Shown here: piece after piece, positions 1-10,827 of the stretch | How positions within the stretch are numbered: position 1 is the first letter of the stretch | How the letters are laid out: the number at the start of each line of letters is the position of its first letter | NCBI GenBank assembly: GCA_007922305.1 | Contig: ML677374.1 | Span: forward strand, 8,057,884 to 8,121,883 | DNA: 64,000 nucleotides | From: Dermatemys mawii | Taxonomy: Eukaryota > Chordata > Testudines > Dermatemydidae | Reading direction: 5' to 3' | Program-made: the position numbers and the translations under genes | The notes under the pieces: model-generated | Database searches by the model: none | What the model saw: the letters and a program-made list of their open reading frames with translations, nothing else | What the model was told of the DNA's origin: nothing

Positions 1-567
1 GCTGACCATGCTCTTGCCAATGGCCTGCTGAAAAATCAGGATGTTCTGGTGCTCAGTAGCTGGTGACATCCTTCAAGTTTGGATTGCCAAATTCTGCCTG
101 GCAATTCCTCTCAAGGGTGGGAGGGGTAGACGGGTGGGTAATTAAAAGTTACTAAATTGGCAACCTGTTCCCTTTCAAGTCTATTGTGCAGCTATTAAGA
201 TGAGCATTTGTTTTTAACACAAGTGGCCTGTAAATGGCTGAGTTTCTTTTTAGAGGACTCATCTCCTTCTTGCACACATCTGTGTCTCTCTGTGCCTCCT
301 ACGCAGTGCCGGCTACTCCTCTGGGACCTGTGCAGTAATTAATATTAATAACTCAGTGTAACCACTGGGGATACTCATCAGAGAATGGGTATAAATCTTG
401 TTAAATGATAGATGAATGAGTCCTGTTACTGCATTAGTGAACCTGGGCTGGCTTTGTAATGAAACCTGAATCCAAATGAGTTTTGAAAGGAAAGACCAGA
501 CACTTCTGCTTTCTTCTACTTCTGGCCTTTTCACTCCTGGTTTCTTGTTGTCTTTTCCCCATCTTTT

Positions 568-570
<3 letters not shown>

Positions 571-606
<36 letters not shown>
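571..606 (+). repeat. (GT)18 microsatellite
   Basis: Eighteen uninterrupted GT units follow a C at 570. A run this pure is likely length-polymorphic. It makes spurious open frames coding for Val-Cys or Thr-His repeats, which are not genes. Confidence 0.97.
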
Positions 607-609
<3 letters not shown>

Positions 610-1029
610 AGTGTTTGTGCATGCTATATTCATTATGGATTATCTCTCCTTTTGTCATTCTCCCCTTCTGTTTTTCAAAGGTTTTCATTTCTACCGTTAA
701 GCCCTACCCTATCATCTCTTTTACACCAATAGGATATTGTCCCCTTGGCACCTTCGTTCTGCAAATGATGCCAGCTTTGACTGCAAGATTTTTCCCAGCA
801 AGCACCACTGCATTTTTTCCCCAGACTGCCCCTGACATAGGGGAGGAGGAGTTTCCTGTAAACATCCTTAAAACCACCTCATTGGTCCTCCTTCCAAACC
901 CTTTTTAAAACCCTCCTCTGCTGAGATGCCTGCGAAAAAACTTGACAGGTGGGCGAGGCAGCCTGCGTGCTGGGACCACATCTTGCCATGCTGACCCATC
1001 ATCTCACTGCCTAGCTCCCCTGTCTATCT

Positions 1030-1137
1030 GCTTATTGCCTGAACTCTTCCACTGAGATCTCAAGCCTTTCGGAGCCAGGTCTGTCTCTTCGTTAGGCCTG
1101 TACAGTGCCTGGCACAATGCCACCACAATACAAATGA
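1030..1137 (+). repeat. MIR/L2-type SINE 3' tail
   Basis: The segment reads like the conserved tail of L2-mobilised SINEs: a degraded 'gagccaggtctgtctc' block, then 'gtacagtgcctggcacaat' and 'acaatacaaatg'. The same tail occurs near 27385 and 37385. Only the 3' part is visible. Confidence 0.55.
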
Positions 1138-2539
1138 TTAACCACAATGCATAATTAATGTCCATTTCCCGTCCTCTCCTATTTCATATCAACTAGTCAG
1201 GTTTGCTCTGCCAGCCTGCGGTCTCAGCAGCAGCTCTTTACTTGCCCCTCCAGCGTTGCTGACAGACTGTTTCACCCCTTACACCTCAGTCCTGCCCTCT
1301 ACTCCTGCAGGGCTCCCAATGACTCCTCTGAGAATAGACACTTTAGATGCTGATAGAGGAAAATGGGTGTTTTGCCGGCAGGACCACGAGACTGGGCCTT
1401 CATTGCAATGAGGACATTAGGCTCTCCAAAGGGAGAGCCGTGCAGAGAACAGGCCAGCTTGTAAGGAGTCAGGCACATCTGAAGCATTTTCAGAAAGATT
1501 TGGGGCTGGAGCCTCAGCTGGGGTAAATCGACATAGCTCCATTGCAGGCCCCGGAGACATGTAAACTGAGGATCTGGTCCATGGTCATGTTCCTCACTTC
1601 CTCCAAATATTGCGAGGGACTCTCCCGTTGCATACCTAGAGATAGCACAGCTTAATAGGCCCAAACCCTGCCGCCACTGCTCTGTTTTATTGTGCTGAGC
1701 TGGGCAGAGAAAGGAACTCTCAGGCTGGAATAGGGGATATACCCCTTATGACCATAATAACTGTGGAGCCAGAGAGACTATACCTCCCCCAACTACTCCT
1801 TCACAGCCTTCGGTCCCAGCCGTCTCAATACCACATCTGTTTGGTGCTCACTCCATGACGCAGCCTGAAACCGTATGGGACACCAAAGGTTGCAGTTCTG
1901 GGCTACAGCCTTGGAATGAGACAATGATTCCCCTGTGGTTTGGTGTTTGTGGATCAGTTCCTCTCCTCTCTTCCTAGCGAATGGAGTCAAAACCGCTCTG
2001 TCTGGAAGGCACTGGCTCTCTTTTGTGTAAGCAGCTCCTATGAAACAACACTCTGAGAGGATTCTCTGTTTCTCCTGCTAATGTTGACAGCAGCCTGAGC
2101 ATATAAGTGTTCAGAGGAGAACACTGAGGAATGCAGAGGATAGGGGCATTAATGCATGTACAGTACAAAACATTAGTCAGCACATTTTTCCATCTGGGCC
2201 CGGGGGGCAGTGTAGCACACTGTGCAGGTCTTGCCTGCTCATGATAGCCAAGGAATTAGGCAGCCACTCCCACTGGAATACACAAACATTACTCAAAGAT
2301 TAAAAATCTCATGCAATGCAGGACCCCCTCTGTTGCCTAGGCTTGCTTTCCTATGCAATAAATCTGCAGTGTCTTCTGTAGCAATTCCTTCCTGTTCCTT
2401 GCTGGCTGGCTACGCAATGGGCTTTTTAGCAATTGTATCACTATAATAATACTTCCCAGGTCTATACCAGCTTGCATGCTAGGATGTCAGTGTGTTGCAA
2501 ACACTCATGAATTAAAACTCCAAACCCTCCTGTGAGGTA

Positions 2540-2640
2540 AATAAATATTATCCCCATTAGAAAGATGGAAAGATAGAGGCAATAAAGCAGTTAAATGACT
2601 TACCCAAGGTCATACAGCAAGTCAGTGGCAAAAGAGCATT
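2540..2640 (-). repeat. MIR-type SINE fragment, minus strand
   Basis: Read on the minus strand this contains the core seen across the window: 'gacttgctgtatgacc', 'aagtcatttaac' and a degraded 'atctttctaatgggg'. It matches the copies near 52120, 58200 and 63170. The head and tail are missing. Confidence 0.6.
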
Positions 2641-2641
2641 A

Positions 2642-2840
2642 GGATCCAATCCAGCAAAGCACTTAAATATGTGAGTAATTTCCAACAGGTCAATAGTGCC
2701 GTTGAAGTCAATGGGACTACTCAGATTATGTTCACACACGTACTTAAGAAACCTACCTAGAGCCCATTAAAGATAGGAGTCTTTCCATTTACTTCAGTGG
2801 ATTTAGGATTGGGTCCTAAATGCTTTGCTGGACTGAGGCC
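2642..2840. repeat. Palindromic MITE-like element
   Basis: The left end 'ccagcaaagca' and right end 'tgctttgctgg' are perfect reverse complements, near the two ends of a segment of about 200 bp. Looser symmetry lies inside it, such as 'cacttaaatatgtgag' against 'cacacgtacttaag'. The layout fits a non-autonomous foldback element. The superfamily is not determinable. Confidence 0.5.
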
Positions 2841-3904
2841 TAAATATCCTCCTGTTTCTGTGCTTTCACCTCTTGACTATGCTTCCTCTCCTCTTCCCCT
2901 TCTCTCCACATTTTTTATTACTCTCCAGCTCTGTGGGCTTTAATTAATTGACTCTTTCACACTAAGGTCAGATCCTGCAACTTAGCTGCATTCAAAATCT
3001 CTTTCTATGTAAGTTCCCTGCAAGATCCACTGTCCATGCCTGTGTGCTGATATGTATATTGATTTCCTAATATTTCTTTAAGTTTCAATGGAGCCTGCTT
3101 TTATTTTCTTCTTTGTGGCTATGCTGCCATATTGCCTTCTAAAACACCAGGTATTCATTTAGTTCTCATTAATAATCTCAATCATCTTCCTCTGTCAGCA
3201 TGCAATTACATTCTTTCTGAGCACCTGACTAAAAATCAATAAAAACTGGTACCATTGTGGAGACATATGGTTTTTGTTTTGCTGTTTCGCATGCACATTA
3301 GCTTGTGGTCACTACATCAGATATTCAGGATATGAAATCTGCTTTATTTGTAATTGTTATTTATATTGTAGATCACAATGAAACACCAATTGAGCTGCAA
3401 ACATAGCGTTCCCACAGACCATACCATATTAAAGCTACTTGTAGAATGCTATTCAGTAAAGATTTGAATGAACCCACATGACTTTTGTACTTAAGTGTTT
3501 ATATTGGCTAAAAGATGTTTACATTAATGCCCACTTCAAATACTAGACCTGCTCTTATTCTTTACTAAGTAAACATTTATGTTACATAAAACATGTAATT
3601 GACTGATTTATGGAACATTTGGGAAAGATAATTTAGAGGGGCACTCTCAGCTCTATTTAGACTCAGGGGTTGATACAGGCCTCTCTTACTCTTGTTTTTA
3701 TATCAGTGTAATGCCATTGACTTTGGCTAAACCAGTCTGTTTTATGTTGTGTACCGGAGATCAGACTCTCGACAGAAAAGGTCAGGCTTTGTAATGACAA
3801 TGAAGGAACATACATAAGATGCATAGGAAGGTTTCTTTTAAAGATGGATGAAAACAAGTCTTTCATTTAGGTGTTATTGTTTGCTTGAACATTCCCTGGA
3901 GTGT

Positions 3905-4268
3905 TGTGAAATAAACAGGACAACAGGGAACTCATTGCTACAGGATGTTGTTGAGGCCAAAAACTCATTAAGACTCAAAGTGGCATTGGGCAGTCATATG
4001 GCTGTCCAGAAGTTAGAATACTCACTGCAAGCAGACAGTACTGGATGGGATATAAACTTCATGATCATCAGTGTTTAAAGCAATCTTTAACTAGTAGCGA
4101 TTAAGATAAGACGTTAATGGGGGGGAAGGACAGATAACCCCACATCTGCTGACTGTGGGGATTTCTTGCACCTTCCTCTGACACATTGGTGCTGGCAACT
4201 CTCCCAGACGGGATACTGGAATAGGTGGACTGCAGGATTGATCCAGTATGGCAATTCCTATGTCCTGG
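3905..4268 (+). mobile_element. CR1 LINE 3' fragment
   Basis: The segment matches the usual amniote CR1 3' end in order: 'gaactcattgctacaggatgttgttgaggcc', then 'ggatactggaataggtggac' and 'gatccagtatggcaattcctatg'. The same landmarks appear in a better copy at 33225-33690. It is 5' truncated, as most CR1 copies are, and has no coding capacity left. The motif is quoted only in pieces; the match is by pattern recall. Confidence 0.75.
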
Positions 4269-4843
4269 GTTAGCACTGAGCTCATGCAGCAGAAACAGAA
4301 AGTTACTGTGATTTATAAACACATTCTGAGGATCAGGCCCACAATGGGGGAGAGGGGAGATCCTCTGTTGCTCTGCTTGTCTAGTGATTTACAGCCGGAC
4401 TAATCAGGTGCAAAAAAACAAACATACCAACCAAACAACCAAAACCTCGACTGCAAGTAGCATTTCCACCCTCCAGTGCAGTCAGCGACACTCCCCGGAG
4501 TTGCAAGGGGTCTGTCTCTCCCAGCGGGGTGGGGTGAGGCGGGGTCCTGTGCCTAGGGCTTGAGCTCCGCCGCAGAGACCGAAACAAGGCGTGTGTTGAC
4601 ACGGAGGTCGCTGGTGGATGTAGTAACACCCGACTGGGACTAGGGGCTGTTCAGATGCAGGCAGGGGCAATACCGGGGTGTGTGTGTGGGGGAGGCTGGA
4701 TCTCCACTAGCTCCGTCCAAGGGTGTGTTGCGGGGTGTGTGTGTGGGGGGTGTTTATCCTCTTTCCTTTCCCTCAGGGGGGATCAAAAGTGCCCCCCCCC
4801 CGACTACCCCCATCCCCCTGTCACCCTTGTGCGGCTCGGAGCC

Positions 4844-4851
4844 GGGGCGGG
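4844..4851 (+). promoter_or_regulatory. GC box (Sp/KLF site)
   Basis: GGGGCGGG in the CpG island, 11 bp before the ACTACA element. This is the classical Sp1-family core. Function is inferred from motif and position only. Confidence 0.55.
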
Positions 4852-4861
4852 CGGCAGTCAA

Positions 4862-4877
4862 ACTACAAGTCCCGGCG
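4862..4877 (+). promoter_or_regulatory. ZNF143-type ACTACA(N)CCC promoter motif
   Basis: ACTACAAGTCCCGGCG fits the conserved vertebrate promoter motif ACTAYRNNNCCCR exactly. That motif is the 5' half of the Staf/ZNF143 binding site used at many CpG-island promoters. The 3' half (CAGCATGC-like) is not well preserved. Its place just before exon 1 and next to a GC box supports a core-promoter role. Confidence 0.6.
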
Positions 4878-5066
4878 TCCCCGTCGGCCTGACCCCGGCC
4901 CCCCCCCGCAGCGGCTATGAAAAGGCTACGAGCGAGGGGAAGGCGAGCAGGAGGCCGCCAGCTCCCAGTGGCGCCGCCGCCGCCCGCCCCGTCCTCCGCC
5001 CGGCGGGGGCGGACCCAGCCGCGCCGGTTTCCCTGCCGGGCCGCCCGCCCCGCCCGATGCCGAGGC

Positions 5067-5282
5067 ATGGCTAGCGCTGCCGGCGGGCGCGCCGAGCCCA
5101 CGGTGGAGCGGCGGGGCGGGGAGGCGGGACCCGCCGCCGCCGCCTCCCCGCCCCGGGCCGCCCTGCAGCAGTGCGGGCAGCTCCAGGGCCTCATCGACAT
5201 CTCGCTCTCCAGCCTGCGCGGGCTCCGCACCAAGTGCGCGGCCTCCAACGACCTCACCCAGCAGGAGATCCGGACCCTGGAG
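5067..5282 (+). CDS. KSR1: KSR1 coding exon 1 (partial gene)
   Basis: First coding exon of kinase suppressor of Ras 1, a cytoplasmic/membrane scaffold that brings RAF, MEK and ERK together. The 72 codons start with an Ala/Gly/Pro-rich leader (1-30). The KSR family block follows: ALQQCGQLQ (about 32-40), [16 protein letters not shown] (42-57) and [13 protein letters not shown] (60-72). This is the start of the CA1 coiled coil-SAM region. The Leu-Arg pair at 53-54 (in GLRTKC) corresponds to residues whose mutation in mammalian KSR1 is reported to disrupt BRAF binding. CGQLQ and [14 protein letters not shown] fit KSR1 better than KSR2. The ATG at 5067 has G at -3 and +4 and gives a leader close in length to human. 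An in-frame ATG at 4917 is the alternative, and an in-frame TGA at 4890-4892 bounds it. The exon ends in phase 0 at GAG|gtaccg. Confidence 0.9.
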
Positions 5283-5291
5283 GTACCGAGC
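5283..5291 (+). other. KSR1: 5' splice site of exon 1 (weak)
   Basis: The junction is CTGGAG|GTACCGAG. GT is intact and the exon side is good (AG), but intron positions +4 to +6 (CCG) depart from the consensus AGT. It is placed where protein homology to KSR proteins ends (…IRTLE). Without splicing the frame stops at 5316-5318. Confidence 0.75.
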
Positions 5292-5299
5292 CCGCCCCT

Positions 5300-6090
5300 C
5301 AGACAAACCCTCCCCTGACAGCCCCGCAGCAGCTGCCGGGGACTCGCTCCGTCCTACAGGAACTGGGGGGGGGGGGGCTTAGGGTCAGTCCCCCCCTTAC
5401 TAGCCCTGCAGAGCCTGACAGGGACCCCCCGACAGCACCTGGGGGGCCCCGTACCCGAGAGCAAAGCTGGAGCGGGGCGCTTAGGGTCAACTCCTCCTTC
5501 CTAGTCCTCCGGCCCCTGACAGAGACCTCACCCCGCTGTCAGCACCTGGGGGTCCTGTCCCTTAGAGAAACAGCTGGGGGGGGGGGGTTACTAGCCCTGC
5601 AGCCCCTGACAGGGACCCCTCCCCCGACAGCACCTGGGGGTCCTGTCCCAGAGCAGCAGCTGGGAGGTCTCTTAGGTCAATTCCTCCCCTGTACATGTGC
5701 CACCCTGCAAACAGTTTGGGGAGGACTTGTCCTGGTCCTGTAACAATAGAGCCCCCCCCCCCGGCAAGTGTAAGATATGCCCCCTGCTAATCCCCCCCCT
5801 TACTACCCTGGAAACAGCTAGAGGGGGTTCCTTTGCCTCCCCTCTCCCCACCTGCTCTGCTGGCTGCTCGGACCTTGGAAGTGCAAAGCATAGCTGTACA
5901 TCAGGGCACCCACGCAAACTGGGGGCTCACCCTTGCACTGATCTGTTTAGTCCTGTGCAATCCAAATGATAATAGAGGGGACTTAGTGTCTCTTCCCTCC
6001 CCCCCATGCCTATGCAGTTTCCCAGTCCTATAACAGCTGTGTGCGTAAATTTTCCCCCTTCCTAGCCATACAAACAACGGGGCTCCTTAT
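5300..6090 (+). repeat. GC-rich tandem minisatellite, about 90-100 bp unit
   Basis: The landmark 'cctgacag/a' recurs at about 5316, 5416, 5517 and 5607. 'cttagggtca' or 'cttaggtcaa' recurs at about 5379, 5480 and 5671, and 'cagcacctggggg' three times between 5430 and 5640. That gives roughly four units of 90-101 bp. More degenerate copies of 'ttacta.ccctg' and 'gtcctgtaacaatag' continue to about 6090. Long G and C runs (for example 5366-5378, 5577-5587) lie inside the units. Confidence 0.75.
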
Positions 6091-6099
6091 GGTGGGTGC

Positions 6100-8240
6100 A
6101 GGGATGCCCTTATCTCTCAACATCCATTCCTTCTCCACTTCCTTGTTTTGTATTATAACAGCTGTGGTCTCTCATTGAAAGACACTCCCTGGATAACTCA
6201 GTCTGTGGTTAAATGAGAGCTGCAGGAAGTTATTGGCTGTTAAAGTTTAATAATAAGCTGGAGAATTGCATGGGGGAGAGACTCCTGTTTGGGAAGGTCT
6301 GGTTAGCAGGATCTCAGGCTTGCTGCTTTAGTTTGAGGGTTTTGTTTGGAGAGTTTGGGGAAACCTGCCTGTCTTGCTTTTTGTTCTTCTAAAAACACTG
6401 TCTGAAGCTGCTGGGCAGTGAACACGGGCTCCAAACATCTGGAGCCTGGGCATGGAAATGGGAATGATGGGAGCATGATTTAGAGAGTCTCTTGGTGGCT
6501 GGGGCCTCCCACTAGTCAGTTCTGAGGCTGGAGAGACACAAATCTCCCTCTTGCTATCTTCCCCTGACACTTGCTTTTTGTGACTCTCCATTTCCTGCTC
6601 TGCATTTTCAGGCCTATCTTTCTATTACTGGCTCCTTTTCACCAATCCTGCTTATTTCTCTTCTGGATAACTGACTGATAGCACCAACATCTAGTTTAGA
6701 AGATACTTAGTCCTGCGATTAGAGAGTTTGTATTAAACACTACTTGTTCCCAAATATGTGATGAGTTCCCATAGCAGGGACTTATGCTGGTTCTTGCCAT
6801 AGCTTTCAAATACTGTTTTTAGTCTTAATGCTGAAACTGCATTTCTTTTATCCTGTTTAATGTTTTATGCAGGTCATGTTCTCGTATCCAGGAGAAACAA
6901 AACATACGTTCTGTCGTCTTTCTCTGTGCTAAATTGGGCTTTGGTTTGTGCTTATTTTATCCTAAGCATTATATTAATGCACTCCAGTGGGCGCTGCAGA
7001 TGACATGGTAGAAACAAAGGTGTGAGTCGTCCTACACATCTGGAACCTCTAGGAACATCTGTAGGAGGCTAGTTATATGTGAGATAGATGTGCTTTAAAA
7101 ACAAGTATCCAAAAAGAAGCGACATAATAGAATTAGTAGAACAATAGGGGGCCGCTCATTTAGGGTAGTGTCTATTCTCCTCTTTTTTCCCTCCCCCCGG
7201 GGCAAGATTTTTCAAAAGAGGAGGAACCCAACACTCATTCTCATGTAGCAGCATTTGCCTAGATTTTAACATTTGGGTGGGTGTGCTCTTGTGCTTGGAA
7301 CATGCGAAGATTTGCTAATAGGTGTGCTTTGAAAGTGACAGGCACAGTACCAAGAAACTAGTAATCTAGAAAGAGTCTAAAGAAACCTCAGTTTATAGGG
7401 GGTTGGTGAGATGGCCTCCTGACCTTTACAGGTGAAAACCACTTTCTGGTCCTAAAGTTTTGCTTTTGTTTTCTCCCTGTGTGTGCTACAACTACCCAAC
7501 ATACATGTGTGCGTGTCACTTTAAATATTTTACCCACTAAATAACCAAACAGATGTTTCCAGTAGTCTTGTGTGATAGTGAAATCTGTACTTCGGTAATA
7601 AGGCTACTTTCTCATTGCTTGGGGGTGTGAGAAGCTGATGTGCTATTCAGTGTAAGCATAATGCTGCTTCAGCTCCCAGCCAAAGAAAGGCATGGGGACT
7701 GATATTCTGGGTTGCCCTGCACTCTGTCAAATCATCCACCCCTTTTCCTCCTTGCTGACCCAGTGCAAAGTAGGAGTAAAACCACTGCCATTCTGATCTG
7801 GTGGCCTTTTATACCCACTTCTCACTGTGTAAATATTCAGGCAACAGAGAATCAAGCTCTGGGATTCAGAGGTAGTAGCTTTTTGGCTATTTACTGTCAG
7901 AGAAAATAAAACCAGGCATGTTGTCTGACTAGTTAGGTGAAAGGGATTCTGCATAGTACATAAGCTTGACTAGAAATCAAGGCCTGGACTCTGGATACCC
8001 TAGGATTCATAATGTGTAAAGAGCACACAGCACTGAAGCATATGCTTACGTCCCACTGGACAGAGCTTAAGCACACCGCTAAAGTAAAATATACTCTTAA
8101 GTGCTTTCCTGAGAAGAAATGGACCGCTGAATTAGCGCCTCTGCCTTTAGAGATGAGCACTCTGCTCTGACTACAGCAGCATTTCGTGGGTAGAATCAGG
8201 CCTAATGCTCTAAAGAGCATCCAGAGTAGCAATGTTTTTA
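6100..8240 (+). other. Intron 1 stretch, mostly unrecognised
   Basis: No exon or well-bounded repeat is evident. A palindrome-like segment (landmarks 'aagcatatgctta' and 'cttaagtgctttcctga') lies near 8033-8125. The rest looks like unique intronic DNA. Confidence 0.4.
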
Positions 8241-8242
8241 CC

Positions 8243-8300
8243 ATGTATGTATGTATGTATTTATTTATTTATTAAATTTTATTTATTTATTTTTATTTTG
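8243..8300 (+). repeat. (ATGT)n/(TTTA)n simple repeat
   Basis: About four ATGT-type units run into TTTA/TTTAT units. This is an AT-rich tetranucleotide tract. Confidence 0.9.
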
Positions 8301-8696
8301 GGATTTGTCGGGAAGCCAAGAGCACAGTTTTGGAAACAGTTTTATGTAGTGCAGAAGATGAATTTTAGATCCGTGGGAACTGCTTGCAGACAGCATGAGT
8401 GCAAACTCTTTAGCAGTCGAGCTAGCTGCAAAACTTTTTGCTTACGGTGTGGCGAGGCTCTTCGGGTGAAGAGTAAGGGGGTTCCCCATAGGATAGATGA
8501 TGCACTGTTTAGTTTCACTGTTTAAAGAGTGGATTGTCTGGTGCTACTGAGACTTGTTTTATTACTGTACATTGTACCCAATGAAAGCTTGAATGGGCTT
8601 TCCTTTAACCTGTGCCCTGGTGCATGGCTCATTCCCATTCCCACCCTGGTGTGTTTATTTTTGTAGTCTACATGAGAGTTAAACTAATAGACTGTC

Positions 8697-8885
8697 ATGG
8701 GTTTGTGGTAGCGCATTGTTTCATCCCAATAAGATGAGAGGGAGATACCCACAAGGTGGGTGACATAAATGGATCCAATAAAAAATATTCTTTTACCAAC
8801 AGGAGTTGGTCCAATAAAAGATATTGCATCACCCATCTCGTCTCTCTAATATCCTGGGACTCACAGGGCTGTAAGTACACTTATA
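8697..8885 (+). repeat. Dispersed repeat ('gttggtccaataaaagatatt' family)
   Basis: Landmarks are 'ttaccaacaggagttggtcc', 'aataaaagatattgcatcac' and 'aatatcctgggactcac'. These are common in turtle and crocodilian genomes. Related copies sit at 50357-50450 (+) and 50508-50640 (-). I cannot assign the superfamily. Confidence 0.6.
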
Positions 8886-9251
8886 CCATAAGATGAAAGC
8901 ACTATTCTGTTCCATTGTGTAGCTGGAGCCTGACTTTAAGAACTGGGGCATTCAAAAGCCTCTCATCTGTCTCCCATCCTAATCCCAATTCTTCTGAACT
9001 TTTACCTTCCGTGATAGTTCTCTGGGCCCTAGAACATGATAGGAAGACCGAGTTCTGGACTCCCCAGCCTGCGGTGGGTTCTGATCTTGGTTCTGGCATG
9101 GACTTCCTGCCAATCTGAGGCCAAGTCCCATTAAACCTCAGGGCTTAAGCCAATGTATTAGTGACCAGGATGAGACCTAGTGCTGGTGGCAGATTGTCCT
9201 ACATCTGTACACTGGAGTGCTCTTGACCTTTACTCTGAAACCCTTGGTTGT

Positions 9252-9320
9252 GGCTATTGGGGGAGACCATATAGTGGGCTAGATGAGCTGCAGGTGTGAT
9301 CCAAAATGGCAATCCCTGTC
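9252..9320 (+). mobile_element. CR1 3' end fragment
   Basis: A short degraded copy of the CR1 terminus: 'tagtgggctagatgagctgc' then 'gatccaaaatggcaatcc'. Compare the same block at 4210-4260 and 33640-33685. Confidence 0.6.
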
Positions 9321-9617
9321 TTCACCTCTCTGCCTAGCTGATGTAAAGGTGCTGCAGAGAACGATGAATCGGGCCTCTGGTGTGTAACCCCTCCTACCTC
9401 ATTCTCAAGTTGAATATATAAGGAAGGCTTCTGCCCCTCACTCAAGGTCATTGTATAGTGCTCTAGGCCCTAGGTTGATTCTCTACCTGCTCACCTTCCT
9501 CTTGGGGGCATGTTAGGTGTGGAGTTGAGAGGGGTAGAGCCATGGCCTTATGCTACACACCATTAGATGATCCTGGTTTGCTCTACTTGCCATGGGAACA
9601 GGGGGTACACGCTGCCA

Positions 9618-9652
9618 TAACTTAGAGAAGCTCCCTGAGCTTCTCTAAGTTA
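9618..9652. repeat. Perfect 16-bp inverted repeat, 3-nt loop
   Basis: TAACTTAGAGAAGCTC, loop CCT, then GAGCTTCTCTAAGTTA. The arms are exact reverse complements, so RNA or single-stranded DNA here would fold tightly. It is not followed by a T-run and sits inside an intron. It is probably the core of a foldback element. Confidence 0.85.
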
Positions 9653-10827
9653 CACTAGGGGCTCTTTTTTTGGTTCCTGGGGCAGCCCAGCATCAAGAGG
9701 GCAGAGGTGATTTAAAGGTACCGTGCCCAAGTCCTCCCTGGGACTGTGCCTTCAGCTGAACACCCCCCTGGAAATGCCACCCAGAACCTAGTGCTGATTT
9801 GTCTGATCCCTCAGAGGTACAATGACAAGTCTCTAAATGACCTGCTCAGAGAATCAGCCATAGTGTCTCAGTCAGACTGGGGATGAAGTTATATTGACAT
9901 GTTTGACAATTACCCAAAAAAGGCTTATCTCTCTCTGCCATTGATCTCTAACCGGAAAGGAACGCTCTGAGAGCTAATCTTTGGGAGGTATGGTGGGGCT
10001 TGGGGAATTGTGATTGTGCTGGGAGTTTGAACGTGCAAACTGCAAGCCAGGCCTTTTAGAGTAAATAAACTAAAAGGGAGGCTGTATTGTTAGTTCAGGT
10101 TTACAAACAGGAGCAGTGAGTTTTTCATCTCAAACTGCAGCCATGTGTTAATGAGGCCTGCTCAGCCAAAGTGACTTCCTTTTACATCAGGCCTTATGTA
10201 AGAGGATCTCTTGCTTTATTTCCCTTTCAGACACAAGTGCCATAGGCCTTTGATTCCAAACAGTACCTTTTATTTTTTTTAATCTCCTACTTAGAAATTG
10301 TGGGTGCCAGTCTTTGGATTTTGAGTTAGTTTCATATTGTCAAATAGCCATTTAAAACCCCTCAAAGCCTTTTGAAGAGTAGATCTGTTTAAAGCATCTG
10401 GCTGGGGAAAATTACCTGCAATTATAAATGTATAGGCCTGTTCTTCCTCTACTCCTATTACAACACATCGGTGCACTGATCGGAGTGTCTTCCACTACGT
10501 TGCCTTACTACAGACAGCCTCACATTTATACTTAGACTAATTGTTTGTTACCATAAACAAATCTTCCTAATGTAATCTATTGGCTTTTCTTAATGTAATC
10601 AAGATTTTCATGTACTTGAGTGATCCAGAATTGCATGAAAATTGGCAAAAAATAAACCCTCGCTTTTGTAAATGTGAGGAAACTATTTCTGTAAAAAATC
10701 AAAAATGAGGCGCTTTGCGGATATCCCACAACAGGTTTACCGAGAGGCTGGAGTCAGGCTCTGGCCAACTGGCAGCACGGGAGAAGCAGTTGGCAAAGTT
10801 GGGATTGATACGCAGTGCTGAGGAAGG

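Larger units (their letters stand above)
1..4480. other. Upstream non-coding flank of KSR1
   Basis: No exon of any gene is recognisable here on either strand. Open frames are short and have no family resemblance. The stretch holds a GT microsatellite, MIR/L2-type SINE pieces, a palindromic element near 2642-2840 and a CR1 fragment near 3905-4268, listed separately. The rest looks like ordinary unique non-coding vertebrate DNA. An upstream exon or enhancer of KSR1 cannot be excluded from sequence alone. Confidence 0.6.
4480..5320 (+). promoter_or_regulatory. KSR1: CpG-island promoter of KSR1
   Basis: The GC content and CpG density rise sharply here against AT-richer, CpG-poor flanks, and the region surrounds the first coding exon. 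It contains a GC box (4844-4851) and an ACTACA(N3)CCCG element (4862-4877) about 200 bp before the chosen ATG. No TATA box is visible at a sensible distance, as expected for a broad CpG-island promoter. The transcription start cannot be fixed from sequence; somewhere near 4800-4900 is my inference. A divergent antisense transcript would be common at such islands, but I see no antisense gene. Confidence 0.8.

Noticed and set aside
313..908. Frames with Thr-His or Val-Cys repeats
   Set aside because: Translation of the (GT)18 microsatellite.
4754..5306. Antisense frames of 126-167 codons in the CpG island
   Set aside because: Shadows of exon 1 in GC-rich DNA. Arg/Ala/Gly/Pro-rich with no independent support.
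5300..5700. CRISPR-like spaced repeat
   Set aside because: Units are 90-101 bp, tandem without unique spacers, and the genome is vertebrate.
5171..5743. 190-codon plus-strand frame crossing the exon 1 donor
   Set aside because: A different frame from KSR1. It runs through the minisatellite, whose repetitive GC-rich units avoid stops.
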